From: Myxococcales bacterium
GTDB taxonomy: Bacteria > Myxococcota_A > Bradymonadia > UBA7976 > UBA1532
Assembly (NCBI GenBank): GCA_020633555.1
Contig: JACKDL010000022.1
Coordinates: 36,660-100,659, forward strand
Direction of reading: 5' to 3'
Length of the DNA stretch: 64,000 bases
Position 1 is the first letter of the stretch; each line of letters begins with the position of its first letter. This document shows, in pieces, positions 26,061 to 38,309 of the stretch. Made by a program: the position numbers and the translations under genes. Under the pieces are notes generated by a model. That model was not told the origin of the DNA, ran no database searches, and saw only the letters and a list, made by a program, of their open reading frames with translations.

Positions 26061-28438
26061 CTACGGCCCCGCCGGGGCCCAGCAGGCCCCGCGACCCCGC
26101 CCGTCCTGCCGGCACACGAGGCCCGTGGGGCAGTCCATGTCACCCTCGCACGGCGGCACGCACCGCCCGTCGGCCGTGAACGGATCCCGGTCGGGGCCGA
26201 CGCAGCGATCCCCGGCCCGGCAGTCGTCATCCCGGTCACAGGGGCGCCCGCACCGGCCACCCACCGCGGCGCAGGCGCCCCCGGCGCATTCGTCGCCGCG
26301 CTCGCAGGGCGCGCCGGCGGAGGCGTCGCCGGCGGGCAGGCAGACCCCCAGCGGATCCGTCGGCCCCAGCCGGACGCAGGCGGCGCCCGCCGGGCAGTCC
26401 CCGTCCCCGGCGCAGGGCGCGCGGCAGCGGTCCCCCGCCGCGTCGGCGACGCAGCGCCCAGGCGGTGCGCAGCCCGCCCCGCAGGCCGCGCCCAGCGCCT
26501 GGCCCTCCGGCAGGGCGCAGCGGCCCTCGGTGGCTGCGCCCACCGGCGCACAGGCTTCGCCCTCGGCGCACCCGTCGCCGCCCACGGGATCGCAGGGGGT
26601 CAGGCACAGCGGGCCCAGCCGGGTGGGCCGGCACAGGGTGCCCGGGGGGCAGGCCCCGGCGATGTCGCAGGGGGGCGCGCAGCGCCGCCCCACGCACGGC
26701 GCGCCCGCACACGCCGCGGCCTGCGTACAGACGGCGCCCGCCGCGCCCGGCCCGCCCGGCAGGCACCACGGACCCTCGGCGAACACGGCGCAGGTGGCCT
26801 CGCCCAGGCAGGCGCCCTCGGGGCAGCCCGCCTGACAGCGGCCCTCCAGGCACAGGCCGCTGCGGCAGTCCATGGAGCGCGCGCAGGCACCGCCGGGGGC
26901 CACGGTGCCCGCGGGCATGCACACCGGTGTGGGGGTGTCGAACCGCGCGCAGGCCGCGCCGGGCGGCAGCCGTCGTCGCGCTCGCAGCGGGGGTGGCAGG
27001 CCGCCCCCCCCGGCCCCGTGGCGCAGGCGGTGCCCGGCGGGCAGCCGCCCGCGCACCCCGGCAGGCACAGGCCCGCCACGCAGCCCAGCCCGTCGGCGCA
27101 GTCGGCGGCGGCGGTGCAGGCCGCGCCGAGCACCGCCGGGACCGGGGTGCACCAGGCGCCGGCGTCGAAGGCCGCGCAGACGCGGTCTCCGGGGCAGCGG
27201 CCGGTGGGGCACTCGGGCAGGCACCGCCCCTCGCTGCAACGCCCCGAGGCACAGTCGGCGTGGCGGCCGCAGGCCCCGTCATCGGCCGTCGGGCCGCGCC
27301 AGAAGCACGCGGGCCCCTCGCTGAAGCCCGGCTCGCAGTAGGCGCTGGCCGGGCAGTCGGCCCCGTCGCGGCATGGGGCGAAGCAGTAGGCGCCGGCCAG
27401 GAAGCGCACGCAGCGGAGGCCGGCGGGGCAGGTGCCCGCGGCGCAGCCCACGCTGCAGCGGCCCGCGGCGCACAGGCCGCTGGCGCAGCCCAGGTCGTCG
27501 GCGCAGGCCTCGCCCAGGCCGCCCACGCCGGCCGGGCGGCAGGTGCTGCCCGTCAGATCGGTGCGGCAGGCGAACCCCCCCGGGCAGCTCCCGTCCACGC
27601 CACAGGGGGCGGCGCACAGCCCGTCGTCGGTGCAGACGGCGCTGGCGCAGTCGCTCGCCCCCCCGCACGGCGCCCCGGCCGCGCCGGGGCCCCGCGTGAC
27701 ACACTGGGTCAGGCCCGCCACGAGCGCGCAAGCCGCCCGCTCACCGCACTCGGCGCTGGCGGCGCAGCGCCGCTCGCACAGGCTCAGGGTCTGGTAGGGG
27801 CGACACACCCGGTCGTGGGGGCAGACGCCCTCGGGGCAGGCCACGGTGCAGCGCCCACCGCGACACACCCCGCTGGCGCAGTCGGCGCCGACGCCACAGA
27901 GGGCCTCGTCGCCCCCCGCGCCGGCGGTCACGCACACCGCCAGGGTGTGCAAGGGCAGGCAGGCGTCACCGGCAGCGCACCCATCGACGCACCGGGCCAG
28001 GCACACGCCGGCGCTGCACACCTGGCTGTCGCAGTCGGCGTCCTCGGCGCAGGCCTCGCCGGCCGCGGCGGGGCCCGGCGCCACGCAGGCCCCCAGGCCG
28101 GGCGCCAAGGGCGCACAGCGCTCGCCCGGCAAGCAGTCGGCCTCAGCGCCGCACTCCGGCGCGCAGATCCCCAGGCCCCCGCGCACGCCCGCGCATCGCA
28201 GGCCCGTCTCGGGGCAGTCTCCGTCGCCCGCGCAGGCCCGGGTGCAGCGGCCGGCCTGGCAGTCGGCCCCCAGGGCGCAGCGGCCGTCGGGGCAGGCCTC
28301 GCCCAGGGCGGGGCCGGCGGCGGCGTCCACGTCGGCGTCCCCGGCGTCCGCCAGCGCCGCGTCCAGAGGCGCCACCGGCGCCCCGTCGTCACAGCCCACG
28401 GCCCACAGCAGGGCCAGCCCGATCCACCAGCATCGCAT
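26061..28438 (-). pseudogene. Cys-rich repeat lipoprotein interrupted by a frameshift
   Basis: From the ATG at 28438 a lipoprotein begins (lipobox LWAVGC, Cys16) and continues as Cys-rich repeats with units such as CASGLCAAGRCSVGCAAGTC. The Cys pattern is kept up to CERDDGC, encoded near 26968. After that point this frame gives only Arg/Ala/Pro-rich non-Cys sequence to a stop at 26600. In the frame shifted by one base the Cys pattern resumes at once (GAACARFDTPTPVC) and runs to a normal stop at 26061. Restoring one base near 26961-26967 would give CERDDGCRPGAAC, which parallels CDRDDDCRAGDRC later in the same protein. So a single-base indel in a GC run breaks an otherwise intact gene of about 790 codons. 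It may be a sequencing error or a recent mutation. Confidence 0.75.
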
Positions 28439-28524
28439 GGGCGGAACATAGCAGGCCCCGCCCCTTGCAGGCCCTGCCGTCGCAAGCCTTGCCGTCCCCG
28501 CTTCCACAACCCACAATCCTCCCA

Positions 28525-31500
28525 ATGTCGGACCCCATGCCCCGCATCGCTGGCCGGTACCGCCTGGAGGATCGCCTGTCCTCGCTGGGGGTGGGCGCCG
28601 TGTGGACCGCCACCGACGAGCGCTCGGGCCAGCCCGTGGCAGTGCGGTTCCTGGAGCGCGGCGCCGACGATCCCGATCGCGTGGCCCTGTTCCGGGCCAG
28701 CGCCTACGCGGCGGCGCGCCTGCGCCACCCCTTCATCGCCCGAGTGCTGGACGAGGGCGTGGACGAGGTGGGCGGCGCCTTCATCGTCACAGAGTGGGTC
28801 GGGGGCACCCCGCTGAGCGACTGGGTGGGCAGCCGGCCGCCGTGGGGGTTCGTGAAGGCCGTCCTCACGCGGGTGTGCGACGCGCTGGCATACGTGCACG
28901 CGAAGGGGCTGGTGCACCTGGATCTGCGCCCCGGCACCATCCGGGTCCTGCAAGGGCCCGACGGCCCCGACGTGCGCCTGCTGGGCGTGGGGGTCACCCG
29001 CCTGGACGCCGGCGACGGCGACCGGCAGCCGGGCGCCCGGCTGACCCTGCAGTACCAGGGCTCGCTGCGCTACGTGGCCCCCGAGGTGGCCGAGCGCCCG
29101 CCGTGGTCGGTGGGCCCGTGGAGCGATCTGTACAGCCTGGGCCTGGTGCTGTGGGAGCTGCTCTGCGGCGACATCCCCCACGGCGACCAGAAGGGCGTGG
29201 GGCTCATGCTCGCCCGGCAGGATCCGCTCTCCCCCGGGCTGCCCGCCGGCGCCGGCGACGACCACCACGGCCTGTTCGCCCGCCTGCTCGATCGCCTGCT
29301 GCAGCGCGAGCCCGAGGCCAGGCCCCGCAGCGCCGCCCAGGTGGGCCTGACCCTGGCCGCCGTCCCCGGGGCGCCGCAGTGGGTGGATCCGCTCCCCCGT
29401 GCCCGTCCCACCCGCCCCGCCTTCGCCCCTTATGCCTGGGCCACCGGCGGCTTCCCCCTGGCCGCTCTGGCGCCGGCCCAGCTCGTGGAGCGCGATCCGG
29501 CCATCGAGCAGGTCTGGTCGGCCATCGACGCCACCGCCCAGGGCCACGGGAGCCGGCTGGTGGTGGTGGAGGGCCCCGCCGCCACCGCCAAGAGCGCCCT
29601 GGTGAGCTTCGTCACCGATCACGCTCAGGTCCGCGGCATCACCCGCCTGCTCACGGTGCGCTTCGCACCAGGCGAGGCCCCCGGCTCGGGGCTCTCGGGC
29701 GCGCTGCGGCGCCTGTTCCGGGTCGGCCCGGCGGATCTGGCGGGCATCCGCGAGCGGGTCAACGGGCTGTCGCGTCCGCTCGGCCTGACCGACCGCGACC
29801 TGAAGCGGGTGCTCCCCCCCCTGCTCTCGCCCGACACCTCGCCCTTCTCGCGGCCACCCAACGCCCTGGAGCCCGCGTGGCACGGCGGCGGCTTCGGGGC
29901 CACCAGCATGCTGTCGGGCGCCTTCACCGCGGTGGTGCGCCACCTGGCCGAGCGCGAGCCGCTGGTGCTGTGGCTGGACGACGTGCACTGGGCCCCCGAC
30001 GAGGAGGGGGTGGACGTGGTCGAGGCCGCCCTGGCGGACGCCGAACACCCGGTGTGTGTGGTGGTCACCGCCCGCCGCGGGCACCCCAGCACCGCCGAGT
30101 GGGCCCGCCGCTTCCCCCCAGGCGCGCTGGTCACCTGGGTGCCCGTGGAGCCCATGAGCGCCGCGGGCGTGGCGGCCTACATCCAGCACCGCATCGCCCC
30201 CGAGCCCGAGACCGCCCGCCGGGTGGCCGCCTTCGCGGCGGGGTCCCCCGGGGCCCTGCCCGAGCTGGTGGACTGGCTGCTGGACGGGCGGCTGGTGCGC
30301 ACCTTCCAGGGCGCCACGCTGGCCCCGGGCGTGCTGCTGCCCGAGCACCCCGATGAGCTGCGCCGGGCCATCTTCCGCCAGCTCCCCGCCGAGGGGGCCG
30401 AGGTGCTGGTGCCCGACGTGGTGGCGGGCCTGGCGCGGGCACAGGTGCCCCTCACCGCCGAGGTCATCGCCGCCCTGGAGGAGGTGGATCCACACCGCCC
30501 GTACCGCGCCGCGCTGTTCGAGGCCGAGCGGGGCCGCTGGCTGGTGCGCGATGCCCTGGGCGGCTGGGCGTTCACCCGGCCCGAGCTGGCCGACTGGCTG
30601 GCCCGTCACCAGCGCGCCCGTGCCGAGAGCTGGCACAAGCGCTGGGCCCGCGCCCTGCGCCGGCTGGAGGGGCAGGCCCGCGGCCGCTACGGCCTGGAGC
30701 GGGCCTGGCACGCCGAGCAGCTCGGCGAGACGCCGGCGGCCCTGAGCGCCCTGCTGGACGCCGCCGCCTGGGCCCTGGGGCCAGCACAGCCGTCCGTCCG
30801 CCGGGGGGTGCTGGCCGCCCACCGCGCCCAGGATCTGGCCGACAGCCTGAACCGACCCCTGGACGCCTCGCGGGCGGCCCGACTGAAGGCCGAGCTGTAC
30901 CGCCGCCGCGGCCAGATCGACGAGGCCACCACCGCCCTGCTCGAGGCCGAGGACCGACTCGAGGCGGGCGCCCACCCGGTGGCCCGCGGCTGGTGCCGGC
31001 AGGTGGCCGGCTGGCTGTACCTGGACCGCCAACGCTTCGAGGACGCCCGCCAGGCCTTCAGCGACGCCGGCCCCCTGTGCGCGCAGGGCGGCGACGACGG
31101 CGGCGTCCAGTGGGCCCTGCTGGGCGAAGGCCACGTGGAGCTGGCCCTGGGCAACGCCACCCTGGCCCGGCGGCTGGGCAAGGCCACCGAGCTGGCCTTC
31201 GATCAGCTCGACGCCGCCCGCGGGGGCCTCGCCGCCCGCTTCCTGCGCGCTGCTGCGGCGGCCGCCGGGGGCGACGCCGTCACCGCCGACAAGCGCTACG
31301 AGGGCCTCCAGACCCTGGCCGACGACCGCGGCTGGTGGGTCGAGGCGGTGCTGCTGCGCCTGCGCCGGGCCGAGCTGGCGCTGACACTGTCGCGCCCCCA
31401 TGACGCCGAGCGGCACCTGGCCGAGGCCGGCCGGCTGGCGAGCATCCTGGGCCTGCACCCGGTGACCGCCTGGGTGAGGGCGGTGCGCCCCCCGGTGCTG

Positions 31501-31692
31501 GCAGCCGCCGGCGAGGGCCTGAAGGCCCGCGAAGCCTTGGCGGCCGCCGTGCTGCCCGCTCCGGCCCTGGCGCACGCGGCCCGCGAGGCGGCCCGCAAGG
31601 CCCTGAGCCTGCCGGGGGCCCGGCTGGACCCCGACCTGTTCACGCTGCTCACCCACTGGGCCGACCAGCTCGACGCCCACGCCGGGCGGTGA
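28525..31692 (+). CDS. pseudokinase - AAA-type ATPase - TPR regulator protein
   Basis: The protein is 1055 residues. Residues about 8-275 have a Ser/Thr protein kinase fold, but every catalytic motif is changed: the glycine loop is LSSLGVGAVW, the VAIK Lys is Arg (VAVRFL), HRDLKPxN reads HLDLRPGT, and DFG reads GVG. Structural motifs remain (YVAPEVA, WSDLYSLGLVLWELLCG). Residues about 315-560 are a STAND/AAA_16-like ATPase: Walker A is degenerate (EGPAATAKSAL), Walker B is clear (LVLWLDDVHWAPD). Residues about 740-1050 are Ala/Leu-rich helical pairs of TPR type. The plan matches kinase-ATPase-TPR signalling proteins of myxobacteria, but this one is probably a scaffold. Its stop overlaps the glycosyltransferase start by GTGA. 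Confidence 0.85.
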   Translation: MSDPMPRIAGRYRLEDRLSSLGVGAVWTATDERSGQPVAVRFLERGADDPDRVALFRASAYAAARLRHPFIARVLDEGVDEVGGAFIVTEWVGGTPLSDWVGSRPPWGFVKAVLTRVCDALAYVHAKGLVHLDLRPGTIRVLQGPDGPDVRLLGVGVTRLDAGDGDRQPGARLTLQYQGSLRYVAPEVAERPPWSVGPWSDLYSLGLVLWELLCGDIPHGDQKGVGLMLARQDPLSPGLPAGAGDDHHGLFARLLDRLLQREPEARPRSAAQVGLTLAAVPGAPQWVDPLPRARPTRPAFAPYAWATGGFPLAALAPAQLVERDPAIEQVWSAIDATAQGHGSRLVVVEGPAATAKSALVSFVTDHAQVRGITRLLTVRFAPGEAPGSGLSGALRRLFRVGPADLAGIRERVNGLSRPLGLTDRDLKRVLPPLLSPDTSPFSRPPNALEPAWHGGGFGATSMLSGAFTAVVRHLAEREPLVLWLDDVHWAPDEEGVDVVEAALADAEHPVCVVVTARRGHPSTAEWARRFPPGALVTWVPVEPMSAAGVAAYIQHRIAPEPETARRVAAFAAGSPGALPELVDWLLDGRLVRTFQGATLAPGVLLPEHPDELRRAIFRQLPAEGAEVLVPDVVAGLARAQVPLTAEVIAALEEVDPHRPYRAALFEAERGRWLVRDALGGWAFTRPELADWLARHQRARAESWHKRWARALRRLEGQARGRYGLERAWHAEQLGETPAALSALLDAAAWALGPAQPSVRRGVLAAHRAQDLADSLNRPLDASRAARLKAELYRRRGQIDEATTALLEAEDRLEAGAHPVARGWCRQVAGWLYLDRQRFEDARQAFSDAGPLCAQGGDDGGVQWALLGEGHVELALGNATLARRLGKATELAFDQLDAARGGLAARFLRAAAAAAGGDAVTADKRYEGLQTLADDRGWWVEAVLLRLRRAELALTLSRPHDAERHLAEAGRLASILGLHPVTAWVRAVRPPVLAAAGEGLKAREALAAAVLPAPALAHAAREAARKALSLPGARLDPDLFTLLTHWADQLDAHAGR

Positions 31693-33167
31693 GCCCCGCG
31701 CGCGCTCAATCCTGGCGCCCCGAGGCCGGGGCCTGGCTGATCGTCCTGGCGCTGCTGGCGCTGGCCTGGCCCACGCCCTTCCACGGCGATCAGGCCCTGT
31801 TCGTCGAGATGGCGCGCCGCTGGCACCACGCCGGCGCTCTGCCCTACCGCGACCTGTGGGACCTGAAGCCCCCGGCGGTCCACCTGTTCTACCGCCTGGG
31901 CGGCGCCCTGTTCGGGTTCCACGCCCAGGGCATCCACACCCTGGAGACCCTGTACTTCCTGGGCTATGGGGTGGCGCTGCACCGCGCTCTGCGGCGCTGG
32001 CTCACCCAGCCGGCGGCGCGGGCCGTGGGGCTGGTGGCGGCGGTGGGCCTGCCGGTGGCGGTGGCCGGGCCCTGGGGGCAGACCCAGGTGGAGCTGCTGG
32101 CCCAGCCCCCGCTGTTCGCGGCCCTGTGGCTCGGGCTGCGCGGCGGCCGCCGCGGGCGCCTGCTGGCCGGCCTCGCCGGGGGCGTGGCCGTCGCCTTCAA
32201 GACCCCGTTCCTGGGCCTGGTGGGGCTGTTCTGGCTGTGGGCCGCCTGGCACCGCCCCCACCGAGGGCTGCGTTTCTGGGCGCCCCTGCTGGTGGGCTTC
32301 GCGGCGCCGCTGCTGGCCCTGGCGGCGTGGGCGTGGGCCCACGGGTTCCTGGGCGCGTTGGCGTGGACCCTGTTCGTGTTCCCGGCCGAGGCGGCCCTGG
32401 CCTGGCCCGGCGATCCCGAGCAGCTCGTGGCCGGCGCCCTGTGGGCCGCCACCCGCCTGGTGGGCCTGGCGCTCCTGGCCGTCGCCGGCCTGTGGCTCGC
32501 CCGACGCGATCCGATGGCCCGGGGCCTGGGCCTGTGGGCCTGGGGCGCGGGCGCGCTCATCGGGCTGCAGACGCTCTCGTGGTGGCCCTACCACTACCTC
32601 TTGCTGGTGGGCCCCCTGGCGCTGCTGGCCGCGGCGGCGGTGGATCGGCTGGCGGCGGTGCGGCCGGGCTGGGCGCCGCTCGCCGCCGCCGCCCTCATCG
32701 CGCTGCCGGCCGCCCGCGAGCTCGCCCCCGCCGGGCGGGCCTGGCTCGCCCACCCGCCGTGGCGGGACCTGACGGCGCACCAGGCCGCCCGCTACGACGG
32801 CCTGTCCACCATCCCTGCGGAGCTCCGGGTCGGCCTGCCCGACGGCTGCCCCCCCGGTGGCCTGTACGTGCTGGGCAACCCCCTGTACCACCACCTGAGC
32901 GGCTGCCCGCAGGCGCTGCGGCTGAACGGCTGGTCCTTCGACATCCTGCTGCCCGACCAGTGGGGCGCGCTGCGGGCCGAGCTGCGGCGGCGGGCGCCCC
33001 AGGCGGTGTTTGTCGAGGCGGGGCAGTGGGATCTGATCCGCGAGCGGGATCCGGCCACCGAGGCGCTGCTGCGCCGGGGCTGGGCCGTGCGCCGCGAGAG
33101 CCCGGTGGGCACCTGGTTCAGTCGGCCAGCGGCACCCAGTTCGGGTTCTGCACCACCGGGGCGTTGA
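31689..33167 (+). CDS. membrane glycosyltransferase of the GT39/ArnT-like (PMT_2) class
   Basis: The protein is 492 residues from a GTG at 31689 coupled by GTGA to the pseudokinase gene. About ten hydrophobic helices are visible. The first luminal loop has the class signature: PTPFHGDQALFVEMARRW with the acidic residue after the first helix, and PYRDLWDLKPPAVHLFY, which matches the DxKPP motif of lipid-linked-sugar glycosyltransferases. The C-terminal 150 residues form a soluble domain. It probably transfers a sugar from a polyprenyl phosphate outside the cytoplasm, and the nearby surface lipoproteins are possible targets, though this is inference. The last 50 bases overlap the convergent Cys-rich lipoprotein gene. 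Confidence 0.8.
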   Translation: MSPARAQSWRPEAGAWLIVLALLALAWPTPFHGDQALFVEMARRWHHAGALPYRDLWDLKPPAVHLFYRLGGALFGFHAQGIHTLETLYFLGYGVALHRALRRWLTQPAARAVGLVAAVGLPVAVAGPWGQTQVELLAQPPLFAALWLGLRGGRRGRLLAGLAGGVAVAFKTPFLGLVGLFWLWAAWHRPHRGLRFWAPLLVGFAAPLLALAAWAWAHGFLGALAWTLFVFPAEAALAWPGDPEQLVAGALWAATRLVGLALLAVAGLWLARRDPMARGLGLWAWGAGALIGLQTLSWWPYHYLLLVGPLALLAAAAVDRLAAVRPGWAPLAAAALIALPAARELAPAGRAWLAHPPWRDLTAHQAARYDGLSTIPAELRVGLPDGCPPGGLYVLGNPLYHHLSGCPQALRLNGWSFDILLPDQWGALRAELRRRAPQAVFVEAGQWDLIRERDPATEALLRRGWAVRRESPVGTWFSRPAAPSSGSAPPGR

Positions 33168-34593
33168 GCAGCGACTGATAGGGCAGGTTGGCGTGGGGGC
33201 GGTCGGCCGCGCAGGCCACCTCGACGGTGGGGAACAGGGCCAGCCGACGCTCGAACTCGGCCCGCGAGCCCGCCACGAAGCTGTACGGAATGTCGTAGAA
33301 GTGCATCTGGTACAGGTACTTGCGGCAGTCGTTGCTCACCGGCTGCCGCTCGCCGCCGTGGTCGATGATCTCGATGGGCGGGCAGGCCTCGGCGGCCCCG
33401 GCCCGGGTGAAGGCGTACATGCGCCGGTCGTAGCTGGGCCAGCCGTTCAGGCTGGGGCAGGTGCACCCGTTGATCTGCGCGCAGCTCGGATCGTTGCTGG
33501 CCCGGGCCAGCACCCGCTTCACGTAGAACTCGCCGGGCAGGCCCTCGAAGAAGAAGAAGCAGCCGCCATCCTGGAAGTAGCCGGCGCCGTCGGGGAACCG
33601 GGCGTAGGCGGCCACCCCGGCGGGCGGCTCGCCGGTGCAGTCCCAGTCCGGCACGCGGATGGCGGGCACCGACTCGGGGCAGGCCACGTCGTCGCCGTCG
33701 CAGTCGTCGTCCACCCAGTCCCCGCAGATCTCGCTGCTCTGGGGGTGGGCCCAGGCGTCGCCCGCCCGACAGTCGCCGCTGGCCCGCGCGAAGCCCTCGA
33801 CGGCCTCGTCGGGCAGCAGGCACTGCTGCTGCGTGCCGGCGTCCACCCCGAAGCCGTCGCCGTCGCTGTCGGGGTACAGGGTGACGTCCTCGCACATCAG
33901 GGCCACGGGCACGCAGGTGAGCGTCGCCGCGTCGCACTGCTCGCCCTCGCCGCAGCCGCCTGGGCGGCAGCCCTCGCGGCAGGCGCGGGCCTCGCAGATC
34001 TGGCCCGCCTCGCAGTCGCCATCCTGGGCGCAGCCGCAGTCGGGCTCGACCACCGGCGGGCAGCCCGCCGGCAGGCCCTCGGGCGCACAGGGATCCAGCG
34101 CGGCGCAGGCCTGGCACACCTGGCCCACGCACACCGAGCCCTCGGCGCAGCGATCGTCGCTGTCGCAGCCCGGCTGACACAGGGCCCCGTTGCAGGTGGT
34201 GCCCAGGGGGCAGGTGCTGCTGTCTCGGCAGCCCTCCACGCACTCCCCTTCGGTGCACAGGTAACCCGCCACGCAGTCGCTGTCGGCCAGGCACGCCACG
34301 CAGACGCCCTCGACGCAGCGCCGGGGGCCCTCGCAGTCGTTGTCGGTCTGGCAACCCGCTCCGGCGTCCAGCCCCGGCAGGGGATCGCCCCCGTCGCGCC
34401 GGCCGGCGTCCGCCGCCGCCATATCGGGCGTCACGCCCGCGTCGGCGCCGCCGTCGGGGGCCATGGCCCCGTCGGCCCGTGGCGCCGCGTCACCGGCCCC
34501 GCCGGCGTCCCCCGATCCCGCGTCCTCGGCCTCACAAGCCACCAGGGCCCCGACGCACACCAAGGCCAGGCCCCACCGTCGTGTCTCGAACAC
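33118..34593 (-). CDS. Cys-rich lipoprotein with MopE-type metal-binding motif
   Basis: The protein is 491 residues from a GTG at 34593 preceded by GGGAGGGG. The lipobox is GALVAC. An Asp/Ala linker leads into five or six Cys modules (CVEGVCVACLADSDC, CEARACREGCRPGGC). Near residue 255 a MopE-type motif appears: DSDGDGFGVDAG, then SGDCRAGDAWAHP and EICGDWVDDDCDGDD. The last 180 residues form a distinct domain with many aromatic residues (GGCFFFFEGLPGEFYVKRVL, CPPIEIIDHGG) and a few Cys; I do not recognise it. Expected at the outer surface, possibly metal-binding. A hairpin at 34626-34648 separates it from the toroid gene upstream. Confidence 0.8.
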   Translation of the reverse strand: MFETRRWGLALVCVGALVACEAEDAGSGDAGGAGDAAPRADGAMAPDGGADAGVTPDMAAADAGRRDGGDPLPGLDAGAGCQTDNDCEGPRRCVEGVCVACLADSDCVAGYLCTEGECVEGCRDSSTCPLGTTCNGALCQPGCDSDDRCAEGSVCVGQVCQACAALDPCAPEGLPAGCPPVVEPDCGCAQDGDCEAGQICEARACREGCRPGGCGEGEQCDAATLTCVPVALMCEDVTLYPDSDGDGFGVDAGTQQQCLLPDEAVEGFARASGDCRAGDAWAHPQSSEICGDWVDDDCDGDDVACPESVPAIRVPDWDCTGEPPAGVAAYARFPDGAGYFQDGGCFFFFEGLPGEFYVKRVLARASNDPSCAQINGCTCPSLNGWPSYDRRMYAFTRAGAAEACPPIEIIDHGGERQPVSNDCRKYLYQMHFYDIPYSFVAGSRAEFERRLALFPTVEVACAADRPHANLPYQSLLNAPVVQNPNWVPLAD

Positions 34594-34625
34594 GGGCGTC
34601 CCCTCCCGTCCAGCGCTGAAGTGGA

Positions 34626-34648
34626 GGCGCGCCCGCCCGGGGCGCGCC
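34626..34648 (-). terminator. 8-bp hairpin formed by two GGCGCGCC sites
   Basis: GGCGCGCC at 34626-34633 and again at 34641-34648, separated by 7 bases, can pair as a strong stem. It lies 17 bases after the stop of the minus-strand toroid gene and before the next minus-strand start, as expected for a terminator, though no T-run follows. Confidence 0.45.
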
Positions 34649-34664
34649 GAAGTGGTCGGTCCGA

Positions 34665-37208
<2,544 letters not shown>

Positions 37209-37351
37209 CCCAGGTCCTCCTCGGCTCGCGCCGTGCGTGGCGCCGGCGGTGGGCCGCGACGGACACCGCCGCCGACCCCCCTGGCCTCCCCCAGTGCCCC
37301 ATGGAGCACGCAACAACAATGCCAAAGCGACGGGGCGCTGGGCAAACCTAC

Positions 37352-37371
37352 CTGGGGTCGTGGTGCCCCAG
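37352..37371 (-). terminator. hairpin after the sigma/anti-sigma operon
   Basis: CTGGGG and CCCCAG flank an 8-base loop, about 12 bases past the stop of the anti-sigma gene. On the minus strand the stem is followed by GTAGGTTTGCCC, which includes a short T-run. Confidence 0.45.
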
Positions 37372-37382
37372 ATCCGGTGGGG

Positions 37383-38309
37383 TCAAGGGGCCCCAGGCCG
37401 GCGGCGGTTGTCCTGCACCACCTTCCAGATGCGGTCGGGCTCGATGATCACCCGCAGCCGCTGCTCGGGCTCGGCGGCCAGCGGGCTGTCGAACACCAGC
37501 CGCACGTCGTGGGGGCCCTCGGGCAGGCGGCGGTCCAGCAGCGGCGTCCAGCCCACGGGCTTGCCGTCCACGAACACCTGGGCCGGCGGCCGCGCCGTCA
37601 ACCGCAGATAACCGTACCCCCGGGGCGGCCCGTTGATGGGGCGTCGCACGGGGCCGTGCATGTCGCCCGCCCCCGCCAGCGCCGCCGACGGGATCACCGC
37701 CTGGGGGCGGGCCGGCCGCGCCACGGGCCGGCGGGCGGGCCGCGGCCTGCCCGGCGAGGTCGCCACCGCCGCGTCGGGGACAGCCGCGTCGGGCACCGCT
37801 GCGTCGGGCACCGCCGCGTCGGGGACAGCCGAGTCGGGGACAGCCGCGTCGGGCAACGCCGCGTCGGGCACCGCCGCGTCGGGCACCGCTGCGTCAGGGA
37901 TCGTGGCGTCCCGCACCGCGACGGCCACGGGAGCAGCCGGCGCCTCGCGCCCCGCTCGGTGCCCGGCCACCCACAGCGAGGCCGCCGCCACGCCGGCGAA
38001 GGCCAGCAAGGCCAGGCCGACGGCGCGCCGGGGCCTTGGCCCGTGCAGGGGCGGGGTCAGGGCCTGCGGGCCCGCCTCGGGCGCGGGGGTCGCCCCGTGG
38101 GCCTCACCCTCAGCGGCCAGCCCCGGACCCAGCAGCATCAGCACGTCCAGGCAGTCGTCGCAGCCCGCCAGGTGGCGGGCCTCGGCGTCGGTGGGATCGG
38201 CGCCCTCGGCGATGCACGCCAGGCGCTCGTCCTCCACGTGCTCGCCCACTGCGGGCAGCCGCAGATCGGAGGCGGCCAGACGCCGCGCCAGCTCATCGAG
38301 GGGGCTCAC
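37383..38309 (-). CDS. anti-sigma factor-like protein with zinc finger, membrane helix, PDAAV repeats and PEGA domain
   Basis: The protein is 308 residues from a GTG at 38309, overlapping the sigma-factor stop by GTGA. The N-terminus has a zf-HC2 motif, HLAGCDDC (HxxxCxxC) near residue 46. One membrane helix follows (VGLALLAFAGVAAASLWVAG, about 94-113). Residues about 132-180 are a repeat of PDAAV units. The C-terminal region, about 230-300, has a PEGA-type beta domain (GYGYLRLTARPPAQVFVDGKPVG). The layout is that of a membrane anti-sigma factor: cytoplasmic zinc domain binding the sigma factor, a periplasmic spacer, and a beta-domain that may sense or bind the envelope. Confidence 0.82.
   Translation of the reverse strand: MSPLDELARRLAASDLRLPAVGEHVEDERLACIAEGADPTDAEARHLAGCDDCLDVLMLLGPGLAAEGEAHGATPAPEAGPQALTPPLHGPRPRRAVGLALLAFAGVAAASLWVAGHRAGREAPAAPVAVAVRDATIPDAAVPDAAVPDAALPDAAVPDSAVPDAAVPDAAVPDAAVPDAAVATSPGRPRPARRPVARPARPQAVIPSAALAGAGDMHGPVRRPINGPPRGYGYLRLTARPPAQVFVDGKPVGWTPLLDRRLPEGPHDVRLVFDSPLAAEPEQRLRVIIEPDRIWKVVQDNRRRPGAP
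37771..37905 (-). repeat. 15-bp tandem repeat (nine units) coding for PDAAV
   Basis: Units such as GCGTCGGGCACCGCC and GCGTCGGGGACAGCC are repeated without gaps; the last is degenerate. Unit length is a multiple of three, so copy-number changes would keep the reading frame. Confidence 0.85.

Noticed and set aside
26600..26967. C-terminal extension of the upstream half of the frameshifted lipoprotein
   Set aside because: Translation is Arg/Ala/Pro-rich with the Cys pattern lost; the other frame carries the Cys repeats.
37771..37905. CRISPR-like or minisatellite array
   Set aside because: Repeats are contiguous 15-mers without spacers and are in frame inside the anti-sigma gene.
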